Source: Colwellia psychrerythraea 34H (GTDB taxonomy: Bacteria > Pseudomonadota > Gammaproteobacteria > Enterobacterales > Alteromonadaceae). From it: a stretch of DNA of 64,000 nucleotides. This document shows, piece by piece, positions 1 through 9,181 of the stretch. A program made the position numbers and the translations under genes. The DNA is taken from NCBI RefSeq assembly GCF_000012325.1, contig NC_003910.7, positions 5,270,001 through 5,334,000 on the forward strand. The letters are read 5' to 3'. Below the pieces are notes generated by a model, which was not told the origin of the DNA, searched no databases, and saw nothing but the letters and a program-made list of their open reading frames with translations. Positions within the stretch are counted from its first letter, which is position 1. Each line of letters starts with the position of its first letter.

Positions 1-734
1 GCGGCAACCAAATTGTTTCAAACTCATCACATCCAAGACTACGTCACGCTTTTATCAAATATAAAAATATTTTAGTTGGGCAAACTTGGACAACCTTTAT
101 GAATACTAGCGCGCTTGCAGAAGCGGCTAACTTTGGTGGTGCTTTAAATGCCTCTGCGTTTATTAGACAAGGACAAGTTCGTTACACCATGGGTGGTTTA
201 CAACTTTCTTTAGAAAATCCACATTCAGATAAAGGTGACAGCAGTCAAGATTCCATTCCTGATTTTATTGCCAAATATACCTTCAAAGGCGACTGGGGTA
301 ATGTTTCAGTATCCGGTTTAGCCCGTCAGTTAAATACTGTTGGTGGAAATTCGGAAACAGCGGTTGGTGGTGGTATTGCTGGTCGTATTAAAACTTTCGG
401 TAAAGATGATTTCCGCTTTCAAGTGCACGGTGGCGAAACTGGTCGCTACGTGGGTGTAGTTGCAGCGAGAGATTTAGTGGGTGAAGAAGTTGAAGAAACT
501 ACCTCGTACATGGTGGCTTACCGTCACTTTTGGACCGAAGAAATGCGCTCAACCGTATTTTACGGCAGCACAGATGCTGACGTAGCCAATACAAAGCGTA
601 ATCATGTCGCTGTTAACTTATTTAAAAACTTTACCAAGCAACTTTCTTTTGGTGTTGAAGTAGGTAATTTTGAAATGAATGAAGTAAGTAAAGATTCGAA
701 CTACTTACAATTCTCAGCTAAATACGTTTTATAG
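1..734 (+). CDS. DcaP-like outer-membrane porin, 3' part
   Basis: The reading frame is open from base 3, so the gene is cut by the window edge; the in-frame ATG at 99 is internal. Just before that ATG the frame reads RLRHAFIKYKNILVGQTWTT, which together with the following MNTSALAEAANFGG resembles the arginine-rich pore strand and adjoining segment of DcaP-type trimeric porins. The rest is rich in alternating beta-strand sequence and ends in YVL, a hydrophobic C-terminus expected of an outer-membrane barrel. Role by family: diffusion of small, often acidic, substrates across the outer membrane. The substrate cannot be told. A strong terminator follows at 808-832. Confidence 0.75.
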   Translation, partial: GNQIVSNSSHPRLRHAFIKYKNILVGQTWTTFMNTSALAEAANFGGALNASAFIRQGQVRYTMGGLQLSLENPHSDKGDSSQDSIPDFIAKYTFKGDWGNVSVSGLARQLNTVGGNSETAVGGGIAGRIKTFGKDDFRFQVHGGETGRYVGVVAARDLVGEEVEETTSYMVAYRHFWTEEMRSTVFYGSTDADVANTKRNHVAVNLFKNFTKQLSFGVEVGNFEMNEVSKDSNYLQFSAKYVL

Positions 735-807
735 TTTTACACGCGACTAAAGCGTAAATTTAGTCTCACAACTTGCGTTAGTTAACCTCTGTTGGGGTTA
801 TTTTATA

Positions 808-832
808 GGGAAGCATATGCTTCCCTTTTTTT
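808..832 (+). terminator. Rho-independent terminator of the porin gene
   Basis: A perfect palindrome, GGGAAGCATATGCTTCCC (808-825), is followed directly by seven T residues. It lies 74 bases after the porin stop codon. Confidence 0.85.
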
Positions 833-992
833 ATGCTTTTATTAACAATCTAAATGCATACTTCAGGCGCTTAAGGTGCCTTATAAAAAAGTTAAATTCG
901 GTTTTCTCACCATACTGATTTTACTGCTGCTAACCTGCAGAGAATAAAGTAAAACAATCTCTCTTCTTTTTTTAAATGAAAAAGAGCATTTG

Positions 993-1088
993 ATGTCATT
1001 TAGTACATTAATTACCTTATTGTCTTTTACATTATTTACTCTTTCTATCCTATTAAACCTGGCTCAAGGCAAGGGCGGCATTGTATGA
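993..1088 (+). CDS. possible 31-residue hydrophobic small protein
   Basis: An ATG at 993 opens a 31-codon frame whose first two thirds are hydrophobic (MSFSTLITLLSFTLFTLSIL) and which ends LNLAQGKGGIV. A purine run, AAAGAG, lies six bases upstream and could be a ribosome-binding site. The product would be a single membrane segment with a short polar tail. No family is recognised. The rest of the gap between the porin and the chemoreceptor (735-1233) shows only the terminator and a possible promoter. A chance open frame in AT-rich DNA is quite possible. Confidence 0.3.
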   Translation: MSFSTLITLLSFTLFTLSILLNLAQGKGGIV

Positions 1089-1170
1089 AATATTTCATCA
1101 ACAGTGATTAATTTATTTTTAACTTTCAACTACGTACTTTTATTTAGCTTATTCGTAATTATCGTAAAAA

Positions 1171-1198
1171 TTGAGCTACACTAAAATTGAACTATATT
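1171..1198 (+). promoter_or_regulatory. candidate sigma-70 promoter of the chemoreceptor gene
   Basis: TTGAGC (1171-1176) and TATATT (1193-1198) are separated by 16 bases, giving a plausible -35/-10 pair 36 bases before the start codon. In DNA this AT-rich such pairs occur by chance, so the call is tentative. Confidence 0.4.
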
Positions 1199-1233
1199 AA
1201 TTAGCATAGTTTACTAATTTAAAAGGGAATTTT

Positions 1234-2871
1234 ATGAATTTTTTACGGAGATTCACCATACAGAAAAGATTATTCATTCTGGTGGTATTAATTATTATTG
1301 GTCTTTCAGTACTCGATGTTATGAGTTTGTCAGGAGAATACAAATCGTTAATGGAGCAAAAAAAACATACAACCGAAGAGCTAGTTGATAGTGCTTACAG
1401 CATTATTGAACACCACTATGCATTGCAACAAAAAGGTGAGCTCAATGAAAGTAAAGCAAAAGAGCAAGCGTTAAGTATCCTTGCCAGTATGCGCTATGAC
1501 AAAAATAACTATTTTTGGGTAAATGACTTTACGCCCAACATGATAATGCATCCGGTCAAACCAGCGCTTAACGGTAAAAATGTATCGGGCATTAAAGACG
1601 CCGATGGTAAGCCTTTATTTATCGATATGGTTAAGGTTGCCGAGGCTAAAGGTCATGGCTTCGTTTATTACAAGTGGGCTAAACCTGGTTTTGATGAACC
1701 TGTTGATAAAATTGGCTTTGTTAAAGGTTTCACCCCATGGCAGTGGATTATTGGCTCAGGTACTTACCTTGATGATATTGAGGCTACCTTTGCCAAACAA
1801 CGTAATATGCTCATTATTGATAGCCTCATTATCGCTATTATTATTATTGTTTTAAGCTATGTTATCGGAAAAAGTATTCTACTGCCCACTAAGTCAGCTG
1901 CTGAGTTAATGAAAGATATTGCCCAAGGTGATGGTGATCTTACTAATTATTTAGATGACACAGGTCACGATGAGATTTCTCGCTTATCTAATTATTTTAA
2001 TAACTTTACTGGCAAAATGCGCCAATCTTTACAAGATGTATCTAACAATACCGCACAGGTTTTAGATCATGCACAAGCTGTTTCTGGCGCCAGTGATACT
2101 GCCCAAGCTCTTATCCACAACCAAAATGACATTACCACTCAAGTAGCAACTGCCATGGAAGAAATGACTTCTCAAATAAAGGAAGTGAGTGACAATGCCA
2201 GCTCAGCGGAGCAAGCAGCAAACGATGCGAGAAATAACACCACGGATGGTAAAAAAATTATTTCGAGCACCATTACACAAATGCAGTCGCTGTCGGCTAA
2301 TATTGATGAAGTAAGCCAAGTGGTCGCCAGTCTTGCATCTGAGAGTAACAATATTGGCTCAGTTCTGGATGTAATTCGAGGCATAGCCGAACAGACCAAT
2401 TTGCTGGCCCTTAATGCCGCCATAGAAGCTGCACGCGCTGGTGAGCAAGGTCGTGGTTTTGCAGTAGTCGCTGATGAAGTGCGAACCTTAGCTAATCGTA
2501 CAGAGCAAAGTACTAATGAAATTCAGCAAATGATACAAAGACTACAAACGGGCGCACAAGCAGCTGTCTCTGCGGTCAAAGTCAGTCAAGATATTTCATT
2601 ACAAACGGTTGCTCAAACAGGTAAGGCTGATGATTCTCTTTCTGAAATCGATCGCTTAATGCAAGTCATTTCCGATATGAATACTCAAATTGCTCGAGCT
2701 ACCGAGCAACAGAGCCTAGCAGCTGATGAGGTTAATTTACGCATTAATGATTTAGCGAGTATGACTGATGAATCTCTGGCTACAACACAACAACTCAGCG
2801 AAACTAGTCAACAATTGAAAGTCAGCAGTAATAATATGTCTGAGGTAGTCGGTCGCTTTAAAATAGCGTAA
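1234..2871 (+). CDS. methyl-accepting chemotaxis protein with Cache sensor
   Basis: A transmembrane chemoreceptor of 545 residues. A first membrane segment (about 11-33) is followed by a periplasmic single-Cache domain (about 36-190, with the typical NYFWVND and GFVYYKW segments), a second membrane segment (about 191-213), a HAMP linker and a cytoplasmic signalling domain. The hairpin tip [20 protein letters not shown], followed by [17 protein letters not shown], is the hallmark that contacts CheA and CheW. Single-Cache receptors usually sense small organic acids or similar molecules, but the ligand is not predictable here. The start has a good Shine-Dalgarno (AAAGGGAA). The gene stands alone and faces the small RNA genes. 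Confidence 0.95.
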   Translation: MNFLRRFTIQKRLFILVVLIIIGLSVLDVMSLSGEYKSLMEQKKHTTEELVDSAYSIIEHHYALQQKGELNESKAKEQALSILASMRYDKNNYFWVNDFTPNMIMHPVKPALNGKNVSGIKDADGKPLFIDMVKVAEAKGHGFVYYKWAKPGFDEPVDKIGFVKGFTPWQWIIGSGTYLDDIEATFAKQRNMLIIDSLIIAIIIIVLSYVIGKSILLPTKSAAELMKDIAQGDGDLTNYLDDTGHDEISRLSNYFNNFTGKMRQSLQDVSNNTAQVLDHAQAVSGASDTAQALIHNQNDITTQVATAMEEMTSQIKEVSDNASSAEQAANDARNNTTDGKKIISSTITQMQSLSANIDEVSQVVASLASESNNIGSVLDVIRGIAEQTNLLALNAAIEAARAGEQGRGFAVVADEVRTLANRTEQSTNEIQQMIQRLQTGAQAAVSAVKVSQDISLQTVAQTGKADDSLSEIDRLMQVISDMNTQIARATEQQSLAADEVNLRINDLASMTDESLATTQQLSETSQQLKVSSNNMSEVVGRFKIA

Positions 2872-2904
2872 CAAAGAACAATCAATAGGTATATTAGCAG
2901 GCAT

Positions 2905-2947
2905 AAAAAAACCAGTACCCCTTGCCTTAAAGAAAGGGTTACTGGTT
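2905..2947 (-). terminator. terminator of small RNA copy 1
   Basis: On the minus strand, arms AACCAGTA and TACTGGTT, extended by a CCC/GGG pair across a one-base mismatch, are followed by seven T residues (positions 2911 to 2905). Confidence 0.8.
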
Positions 2948-3092
2948 AAACCATCAAAAATTTTTAAAATCGAATTAAAACTGTAAAACCTCAAAGTGGT
3001 ACTTAGTGGTTATGCGTCCTGGAACATAACCACTAAGTTCCCTGCTTTGCTATTACCTATTTAGTGAGAGAGCATTCACTGCCTAAGCAACG
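2905..3092 (-). ncRNA. putative Fur-regulated small RNA, copy 1
   Basis: A predicted transcript of about 188 nt runs leftward from near 3092. In order it holds a 5' hairpin (AGTGA/TCACT arms, 3063-3080), a 24-nt unpaired stretch (3039-3062), a perfect 14-bp hairpin (CATAACCACTAAGT and its mate, 3001-3038), a variable AT-rich linker and a terminator hairpin with a seven-T tail (2905-2947). No protein frame of note runs through it. The promoter overlaps a Fur box, so it should be made when iron is scarce. By analogy with RyhB and PrrF it may repress mRNAs of iron-containing proteins, with the unpaired stretch as the likely pairing region. The function is inferred; the architecture is visible. 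Confidence 0.75.
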
Positions 3093-3127
3093 AAACAAAT
3101 GATAATCATTCTCATTTGAATAGTCAA
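3093..3127 (-). promoter_or_regulatory. promoter with overlapping Fur box, small RNA copy 1
   Basis: Read on the minus strand, TTGACT (3127-3122) and TATCAT (3104-3099) are spaced by exactly 17 bases. The -10 region is covered by TGATAATCATTCTCA (plus strand, 3100-3114), which matches the 7-1-7 Fur consensus TGATAATNATTATCA at 13 of 14 defined positions. Iron-loaded Fur bound here would block polymerase. Confidence 0.85.
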
Positions 3128-3179
3128 CACTATTTTTCAGTTTTTATTAATTAATAAAAAGTTTAAATATAACAAGCAT

Positions 3180-3222
3180 AAAAAAGCCAGTGACACTTAC
3201 CATCAAGAAAGTGTTACTGGCT
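3180..3222 (-). terminator. terminator of small RNA copy 2
   Basis: Minus-strand arms AGCCAGTAACAC and GTGTCACTGGCT pair over 12 positions with one A-C mismatch, followed by a six-T tail (3185 to 3180). Confidence 0.78.
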
Positions 3223-3367
3223 AAACCATCAAAAATTTTAATGTCGAATAAACTCCGTAGAATCCCAAAGTGGTCACTTAGTGGTTATGTGTCCTGGAGC
3301 ATAACCACTAAGTTCCCTGCTTTGCTATTACCTATTTAGTGAGAGAGCATTCACTGCCTAAGCAACT
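3180..3367 (-). ncRNA. putative Fur-regulated small RNA, copy 2
   Basis: This is the tandem partner of the RNA at 2905-3092, with the same predicted length and order of parts: 5' hairpin, identical unpaired core, perfect 14-bp hairpin (3276-3313), diverged linker and terminator. The terminator stem differs from copy 1 by paired changes (an A-T pair becomes G-C, a C-G pair becomes A-T), so base pairing is kept while sequence changes. It lies 70 bases past the tex stop codon, on the same strand, but has its own promoter. Two copies may give dosage or distinct targets through the diverged linker. Confidence 0.75.
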
Positions 3368-3402
3368 AAATAAATGATAATCATTCTCATTAAGATAGTC
3401 AA
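3368..3402 (-). promoter_or_regulatory. promoter with overlapping Fur box, small RNA copy 2
   Basis: Minus-strand TTGACT (3402-3397) and TATCAT (3379-3374) are again 17 bases apart. The Fur box core, TGATAATCATTCTCA (plus strand, 3375-3389), is identical to that of copy 1. Confidence 0.85.
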
Positions 3403-3436
3403 CACTATTTTAACAAATAATTTAAAATAACTGTTT

Positions 3437-5827
3437 TTATTTCTTCAGCTTAGCAAAAGCATCGGCGAAAGCGTTACCCATAGCGGCATTGTCTACTTTC
3501 TTACTTTTTGATTTGTTGTGCTTTACGGCTGGTTTACCTTTATTATTACTACTGTTTTCGTGATTCTTTGCTTTATTGCTATCGTGTTTCCCGTCACTTT
3601 TAGCTGAAGCAGGTTTGCTAGTTTGTGCGCTAACCTGCTCTTCCAAACGCATAGTTAAGCTAATTCGTTTTCGAGCTATATCTACTTCAACCACTTTCAC
3701 TTTAACAACCTCACCAGCTTTCACAATTTCACGCGGATCACTGATGAACTTTTCTGTAATTGATGAAATGTGTACTAATCCATCTTGATGTACCCCAATA
3801 TCAACAAAGGCGCCAAAATTAGCTACGTTAGAGACCACCCCTTCAAGTATCATACCTGGGGTTAAATCTGCCATGGTATTTACCCCTTCTGCAAAACTAG
3901 CGGTTTTAAATGCCGGTCTAGGGTCTCTACTTGGTTTAGCTAACTCTTTAATGATGTCTTTAATGGTTATTTCACCTATATCATTATCGGTAAACTGAGT
4001 GATATCGAGAGATTGTAATTGCTCGTTATTATTAAGTACTTTACTTACATCAAGTTGTAATTGACTGAGGATTTTCTCAACCACTGGATAACTTTCAGGA
4101 TGAAGTGCTGACTGATCTAACGGATTATCACCGTTAGTAATACGTAAGAAACCAGCGGCTTGCTCAAAAGCTTTTGGTCCTAAACGTGCTACCTTTTTCA
4201 ACTGTTTTCTATTGGTAAAACGACCTTGGCTATCGCGAAAAGCAACAATATTACCAGCCATTGTTTTGTTTAATCCCGAAACGCGCGTTAATAACGCCGC
4301 TGAAGCACTGTTTAAGTCAACACCAACCGCATTTACACAATCTTCAACGACATCATCAAGGGTTTTACTGAGCTGACTTTGGCTGACATCATGTTGATAC
4401 TGGCCAACACCTATCGCTTTAGGATCAATTTTTACTAACTCAGCCAAGGGGTCTTGTAAACGACGAGCAATAGAGACAGCACCACGTAATGACACATCTA
4501 AATCAGGAAACTCGTTCGCGGCAAATTCAGAAGCGGAATAAACAGAAGCACCAGCCTCACTAACGACCATCTTAGTGAGTTGCACTTTGCTTTCATCCGC
4601 TTTAAAGAGTTGGATCACCTCAGCAACTAATTTGTCACTTTCTCGCGAGCCGGTACCATTGCCAATGGCCACTAACTCAACTTTATGTTGTCGGCAAATA
4701 TTCACCAATGTACGAAGTGACTTATCCCAATGATTTTGTGGGACATGTGGGAATATAGTAGCAGTATGTAATAGTTTTCCTGTGCCATCGACAATGGCAA
4801 TTTTACAACCTGTTCTTAAGCCAGGATCTAAGCCTAATGTTACTTGAGGCCCTGCTGGTGCTGCCATTAATACATCGGATAGGTTATTTGAAAATACGTC
4901 TATCGCTTGTGTTTCTGCCTGCTCGCGTAAACTCGTGATCAATTCATTTGTTAAGCTGATGTTTAATTTAGCTTTCCATGTTAATTGCACTACTTTCGTT
5001 AAAAATTCCGCAGCGGGTTGTTTATTACCTGATGATAAACATTTAAGTGTTAAGTGCTCAATAATAAGTTGTTCTGCACTATTAAACGTTGTGATAGTTT
5101 GTCCTGGATCGACATCAATATTGAGTTGTAAAAAACCTTCATTCCTTCCGCGTAACATCGCTAACATGCGATGAGAAGGAACCGTTCTCAGCTTTTCACT
5201 ATGCTCAAAGTAATCACGAAATTTAGCGCCTGCTCTTTCTTGGCCTTTAACAAGTTTACTGGCTAAATGCGCCTGTTTTAACAAATGACTACGCAGCTTT
5301 GCTAGTAGGTTAGCATCCTCACTAAAACGCTCCGCTAAAATATAGCTCGCACCTTCTAGCACAGCTTTCACATCAGAAAAACCTGCCGTTTCATTAATAA
5401 AAGCGACCGCCTCAGTTGTTGGAGATAGTTGCCAGTTATTAAAAAGCTTATTCGCTAAGGGAGTTATGCCTGCTTCGTTGGCTATTTTACCTTTAGTACG
5501 ACGCTTTGGTTTATAGGGTAAATATAAATCTTCTAGTCGAGTTTTGTTATCTGCTTGTTTAATTAATTTTTCTAATTCAGCACTGAGCTTATCTTGTTGC
5601 TTTATGCTAACTAAAATAACTTGTCGACGGTCTTCTAGCTCGCGTAAATAGCTTAAGCGCTGTGCTAAATGACGAAGATGGTTATCGTCTAAGCCTTGAG
5701 TAGCTTCTTTACGGTAACGGGCAATAAATGGCACAGTAGCACCATCATCAAGTAAGGTAATAGCGGCATTAATTTGTACCGCGTTAACATTGAGTTCTTG
5801 AGCTATTTGCTCGGCAATAGTTAACAT
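3437..5827 (-). CDS. tex: Tex family RNA-binding transcription accessory protein
   Basis: Cytoplasmic nucleic-acid-binding protein related to E. coli YhgF and Pseudomonas Tex. The frame is open further upstream, to an ATG at 5929, but the family begins MLTIA..IAQELNV, so the start at 5827 (796 residues) is chosen; the 34 extra residues do not resemble the family. Visible parts are the Tex N-terminal helical domain, an RNase-H-like YqgF domain ([12 protein letters not shown]), helix-hairpin-helix motifs ([19 protein letters not shown]) and a C-terminal S1 domain ([20 protein letters not shown]). A lysine/serine/asparagine-rich tail follows the S1 domain. It is divergent from greB, a common pairing in gammaproteobacteria. 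Confidence 0.95.
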   Translation of the reverse strand: MLTIAEQIAQELNVNAVQINAAITLLDDGATVPFIARYRKEATQGLDDNHLRHLAQRLSYLRELEDRRQVILVSIKQQDKLSAELEKLIKQADNKTRLEDLYLPYKPKRRTKGKIANEAGITPLANKLFNNWQLSPTTEAVAFINETAGFSDVKAVLEGASYILAERFSEDANLLAKLRSHLLKQAHLASKLVKGQERAGAKFRDYFEHSEKLRTVPSHRMLAMLRGRNEGFLQLNIDVDPGQTITTFNSAEQLIIEHLTLKCLSSGNKQPAAEFLTKVVQLTWKAKLNISLTNELITSLREQAETQAIDVFSNNLSDVLMAAPAGPQVTLGLDPGLRTGCKIAIVDGTGKLLHTATIFPHVPQNHWDKSLRTLVNICRQHKVELVAIGNGTGSRESDKLVAEVIQLFKADESKVQLTKMVVSEAGASVYSASEFAANEFPDLDVSLRGAVSIARRLQDPLAELVKIDPKAIGVGQYQHDVSQSQLSKTLDDVVEDCVNAVGVDLNSASAALLTRVSGLNKTMAGNIVAFRDSQGRFTNRKQLKKVARLGPKAFEQAAGFLRITNGDNPLDQSALHPESYPVVEKILSQLQLDVSKVLNNNEQLQSLDITQFTDNDIGEITIKDIIKELAKPSRDPRPAFKTASFAEGVNTMADLTPGMILEGVVSNVANFGAFVDIGVHQDGLVHISSITEKFISDPREIVKAGEVVKVKVVEVDIARKRISLTMRLEEQVSAQTSKPASAKSDGKHDSNKAKNHENSSNNKGKPAVKHNKSKSKKVDNAAMGNAFADAFAKLKK

Positions 5828-5992
5828 TGAAAGGCGATTCCAGCAGGATAATATGTTGGACAGCATAATAACAGAAAACTGTTGCGACGAAAATTTTACT
5901 GCAGCCCCCAAGCTGATTACTCTATGCAATACCTTGCATAAGTTATTTTCGATATTTTAACAAAACACTACTTTATTATGTAAAATGGCACG

Positions 5993-6475
5993 ATGAAAAG
6001 ATCAAGTTATATAACTCGCGCAGGCTGGGACCGTTTAGATAAAGAGCTTAAGTTTCTTTGGAAAGATGAACGTCCCAAAATTACTCGCTCAGTCAGTGAA
6101 GCAGCGGCACAAGGTGATCGCAGTGAAAATGCTGAATATATTTATGGTAAGCGCCGTTTGCGTGAAATAGATCGCCGAGTACGTTTTTTAATGAAGCGTA
6201 CAGAAGATTTAACCATAGTGTATCCCGATCCTCAGCAAGAGGGCCGAGTATTTTTTGGTGCTTGGGTCACTTTAATCAACGAAGATGATATTGAAGTTGT
6301 TTATCGTTTAGTCGGTCCTGATGAATGGGACGTAAAACGAGGAGAAATTAGTATCGACTCCCCTATGGCTCGTGCGTTGTTAGGTAAAGCCGTTGACGAT
6401 GAGATAGTTGTAAATGCACCTGAAGGTGAGCGTGTTTTTGATATTGTCAATATTAGCTACAAGCTAACGAAATAA
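5993..6475 (+). CDS. greB: transcription elongation factor GreB
   Basis: Binds the secondary channel of RNA polymerase and stimulates cleavage of backtracked RNA. At 160 residues it has the usual length. The N-terminal coiled coil carries the acidic tip loop and the GDRSENAEYIYGKRRLREID signature, and the C-terminal FKBP-like domain follows (VFFGAWVTLINED, then RVFDIVNISY). The arginine-rich coil and the YGKRR segment favour GreB over GreA. It is divergent from tex across a 165-bp gap that must hold both promoters. A strong hairpin follows the stop codon. Confidence 0.95.
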   Translation: MKRSSYITRAGWDRLDKELKFLWKDERPKITRSVSEAAAQGDRSENAEYIYGKRRLREIDRRVRFLMKRTEDLTIVYPDPQQEGRVFFGAWVTLINEDDIEVVYRLVGPDEWDVKRGEISIDSPMARALLGKAVDDEIVVNAPEGERVFDIVNISYKLTK

Positions 6476-6501
6476 CGCTAATCGTAATATTGTCTTTATA
6501 A

Positions 6502-6540
6502 AGCGAATTAACTACAGAGTTAATTCGCTAATTTCTTTTC
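6502..6540 (+). terminator. terminator after greB
   Basis: Perfect 12-bp arms AGCGAATTAACT and AGTTAATTCGCT with a 4-base loop (6502-6529) are followed by a T-rich run (AATTTCTTTT). It separates greB from the convergent TraF-like gene. Confidence 0.75.
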
Positions 6541-6557
6541 AAATCTAGAGATAGAAT

Positions 6558-8066
6558 TTAGTAATCAAATTGTACGCCTAAACGAATATTTGCACCACGC
6601 AACATCTCACTGCCATCTAACGTAACCGTATCTAAAGTGGTTGCCACATCAATGTTAATAAATTTCATGACGGTCACTCCTGCGTTTACATAGGCAAGCT
6701 TTGAACCCGCTAAGTTACGGCTAAAACCTAAACGTGCACTAGGCAACCACCAACTATCTGCGGCATACCCGCCTGTTAATGTGAACCATTGGTAATCATC
6801 ATGCATAGGATCTTCAACCGCATTGGCATCTAACTCAAGGTTTAAACTCCAGTGACGTTGGTCAGTAAAAATACCTGCCTCTAACTTCAATTGACGCTCC
6901 ATAGTATAAGAGCTTTGGTCATTAAGCTGACTTAATATTTTTAATGACGTAAATGATCTTCTATCGAAGTCAGGAAATTCATAGGTATGCTCAAAGAGGC
7001 TGTTTACAGAGGCGCCTACCTGATAATGGTCTGCCGCCCAAACAATTCCTAAATCGACATCAAAACCATTTTGGTAAATAAAATCAGCATCTTTAATATC
7101 CTCAAACAAATCTTCAGTATCGGTAATTTCACCAATACGAGTACTGGTATGGGTTAAACCAACCCGATAAAAGATAGGTTTTACGCCCAAATATAAATCG
7201 CCGGCATCACTTTGTATAACATTGCGACTGTAAGATAAGGAAAACTGCGCTATTTTTGTTGCTTTAACCAGCAACAAACTGTCATTGTCGACAGACATTT
7301 TAACTCTTTTATTCGCGGGGTTATAAAATAAGCTAATGCCATCAGATAGGTCGATTTCTTGTATCGGATCATTTTCATCAAAATCAGGGATTGTTTTCAA
7401 TTGCGCCTTTGCATAGTCTGAATCAAAGGTAATTTCCTCAAAAATACCCACTGCTTCTGAATTGCCTTTATATGCCATACCGAATAATAAAGTGCCGCCA
7501 AAGAAGTCTTCATGCAAAACAAAACTCGCCTCGCTTGTTAATTCCGCTTTACCGTAGCCTTCAGCGGTAATTAAGGCTAGCAAACTTGCGGTGGTCACTA
7601 CCTTTGTTTTAATAATCTCAAGGCGATCTTCTAGCTCCGGGTATTCGACAAAAAGATCTTCCCATAGGTAATCCTTATCAGGATTTTCTAGGCTAGGGGG
7701 AGCTTCGCTACCAGCGCCGTCATCACCTTCGCTCGGCGGATTAAACAATAATGATAATTCATCTATTTTGCCAAATAATTCATCTAAATTACCATATTCA
7801 ACACCGCCGCCTATTTCAAAAGAACCACCGGTCATCACATGGGGGTCTTTACGCGCAACAATAAGTGCTGCCGCTGCAGGATTTCCGGCATTTGACAGTG
7901 ATTTTTGCGAATAATTTTGGCTAGCACTTCGTGGCTGAATATCTGCCCAAGCAGAGTTACTTAACGCGGACAGACTAAGAAAAGTAATTACTGTAGCTAA
8001 GCCATTGTGCTTAGCTACAGCTTTGAGGAAGTCGCTTTTTAATAATTTTAATGAGAATAATGGCAA
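6558..8066 (-). CDS. TraF-like outer-membrane barrel protein
   Basis: A protein of 502 residues with an N-terminal signal (hydrophobic stretch, cleavage probably after SNSAWA near residue 42). It is followed by RSASQNYSQKSLSNAGNPAA and a long beta-rich region ending in LGVQFDY, an aromatic C-terminus typical of outer-membrane barrels. This pattern matches the chromosomal 'conjugal transfer TraF' family (PF13729) of marine gammaproteobacteria, which despite the name is not tied to conjugation. Nothing else conjugative is nearby. An acidic low-complexity stretch (PPSEGDDGAGSEAPPSLENP, near 108-127) interrupts the first third. Exact function unknown. Confidence 0.7.
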   Translation of the reverse strand: MPLFSLKLLKSDFLKAVAKHNGLATVITFLSLSALSNSAWADIQPRSASQNYSQKSLSNAGNPAAAALIVARKDPHVMTGGSFEIGGGVEYGNLDELFGKIDELSLLFNPPSEGDDGAGSEAPPSLENPDKDYLWEDLFVEYPELEDRLEIIKTKVVTTASLLALITAEGYGKAELTSEASFVLHEDFFGGTLLFGMAYKGNSEAVGIFEEITFDSDYAKAQLKTIPDFDENDPIQEIDLSDGISLFYNPANKRVKMSVDNDSLLLVKATKIAQFSLSYSRNVIQSDAGDLYLGVKPIFYRVGLTHTSTRIGEITDTEDLFEDIKDADFIYQNGFDVDLGIVWAADHYQVGASVNSLFEHTYEFPDFDRRSFTSLKILSQLNDQSSYTMERQLKLEAGIFTDQRHWSLNLELDANAVEDPMHDDYQWFTLTGGYAADSWWLPSARLGFSRNLAGSKLAYVNAGVTVMKFINIDVATTLDTVTLDGSEMLRGANIRLGVQFDY

Positions 8067-8228
8067 AATATCGTCCCTGTTCAGCTATTAACTATAGATA
8101 ATTGTATTATTAATGAGCTACTTTAACATATTGAGAACAACAGAACACGGGTAAAGGGATTAAATTACAAAGTCATAACAACTTTACACAGCACTTTCCA
8201 CATTGCTAAAAAATATTTATCGGCTGTT

Positions 8229-9101
8229 TTATTTCACTCGTCGACTTCTAATAGGGATCTGACAAACATCAAGCACAGGTGGGGGCTTTTTATAGAAAAA
8301 AGCACTATCACGAGCACGACGTTTCACTAGGCGATCAGCAAAATTTGTTGATTCGGTATTTTCAACTTCGATATGAATTTGATCTGCTTTTGTCACATCA
8401 CTCATCAATTGCATACTGACTATTTTAGTAAAATCTCGATGATCTACAGCATAATCGCCTTTGACAACCTCCGTTCGCTGTATTGCTTGGATATGTTGCA
8501 TACCGTAAACCACACGGCCAAAGATAGTCATAATACGGTCTAAATAGCGTGGTGCTTGACCAATAACAAAATAGAAGTGACTCGATGCTGAATCGGCTTC
8601 ATTATTTCTAGCCATTGCGACAGTACCTGGACAGTGTGTTAGCCAAGCTTTACCAGTATTTCCGTCATTACTTGCTTGGTAGCCAAGAGCAAAACTGTCT
8701 TTAAAACCTGTCTGTTCGGCAAATAAATCATTTTCCTGTACCGATGTGTATGTCCACTTTTTATCTGTCTGCCACTCTGCTTCCATCGCCAGAAGTGGTA
8801 CCGAGCGGTCTTTTTTACTGCCATCTTTCGGGCCAGCTTGAGCGACAAAACCATCTATCACGCGATAGAAACTTGTCTGGTCATAAAAGCCTTGTTGAGT
8901 TAGCTGACTGAATTGAGCTACGTGTATAGGGGAAAACTGAGGAGCTAATTCAATAACCACTTTGCCATGGGGCAAGGTTAATAACACCGTATTGTTTAGT
9001 GATAATTCACGCCAAACAGAATCTGCTGAGTTATCCGCGCCGCAGGCGTTAATAAAAAATAACGTTGTTAACGTCAAGATACTTTTCAAAGAAGCTGTCA
9101 T
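8229..9101 (-). CDS. cyclophilin-type peptidyl-prolyl isomerase, probable lipoprotein
   Basis: A PpiA/cyclophilin-fold proline isomerase with the family's SFYRVIDGFVAQAGPKDGS and GTVAMARNNEADSASSHFYF signatures. The frame is open to an ATG at 9140. The ATG at 9101 gives a compact lipoprotein signal (TASLKSILTLTTLFFINAC) with a cysteine at the expected place, so it is preferred; neither start has a clear Shine-Dalgarno. A lipoprotein would act in the periplasm, anchored to a membrane. The C-terminal 60 residues, after the isomerase fold, are basic and end in a poorly conserved KKPPP-containing tail. It is divergent from the DUF445 gene. Confidence 0.85.
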   Translation of the reverse strand: MTASLKSILTLTTLFFINACGADNSADSVWRELSLNNTVLLTLPHGKVVIELAPQFSPIHVAQFSQLTQQGFYDQTSFYRVIDGFVAQAGPKDGSKKDRSVPLLAMEAEWQTDKKWTYTSVQENDLFAEQTGFKDSFALGYQASNDGNTGKAWLTHCPGTVAMARNNEADSASSHFYFVIGQAPRYLDRIMTIFGRVVYGMQHIQAIQRTEVVKGDYAVDHRDFTKIVSMQLMSDVTKADQIHIEVENTESTNFADRLVKRRARDSAFFYKKPPPVLDVCQIPIRSRRVK

Positions 9102-9181
9102 TGCTGGGTTATCTATTTTAAGTAAATTAAATGCTATCATAGCCGCTTTTAAAATTTAACCAAATCATCTTGGAGTATTTC

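Larger units (their letters stand above)
2899..3411. repeat. tandem duplication of a ~235-bp small-RNA unit
   Basis: Two similar units (about 2899-3136 and 3174-3411) lie 275 bases apart. A 67-base block is identical (3025-3091 and 3300-3366). The Fur box, the promoter hexamers and the 14-bp hairpin arms are also conserved, while the stretch between the hairpin and the terminator has diverged. This pattern, with regulatory and structural parts conserved and linker free, is what selection on a duplicated RNA gene would leave. Confidence 0.9.

Noticed and set aside
2752..2994. 80-codon minus-strand frame over the chemoreceptor end and small RNA terminator
   Set aside because: Overlaps the chemoreceptor gene in antisense and crosses the small RNA terminator; composition not protein-like.
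5828..5929. N-terminal extension of tex
   Set aside because: The 34 extra residues do not resemble Tex proteins, which begin at the chosen methionine.
6558..8066. Conjugation locus suggested by the TraF-like protein
   Set aside because: No other transfer gene, relaxase or origin of transfer is nearby; the family is common as a stand-alone chromosomal gene.
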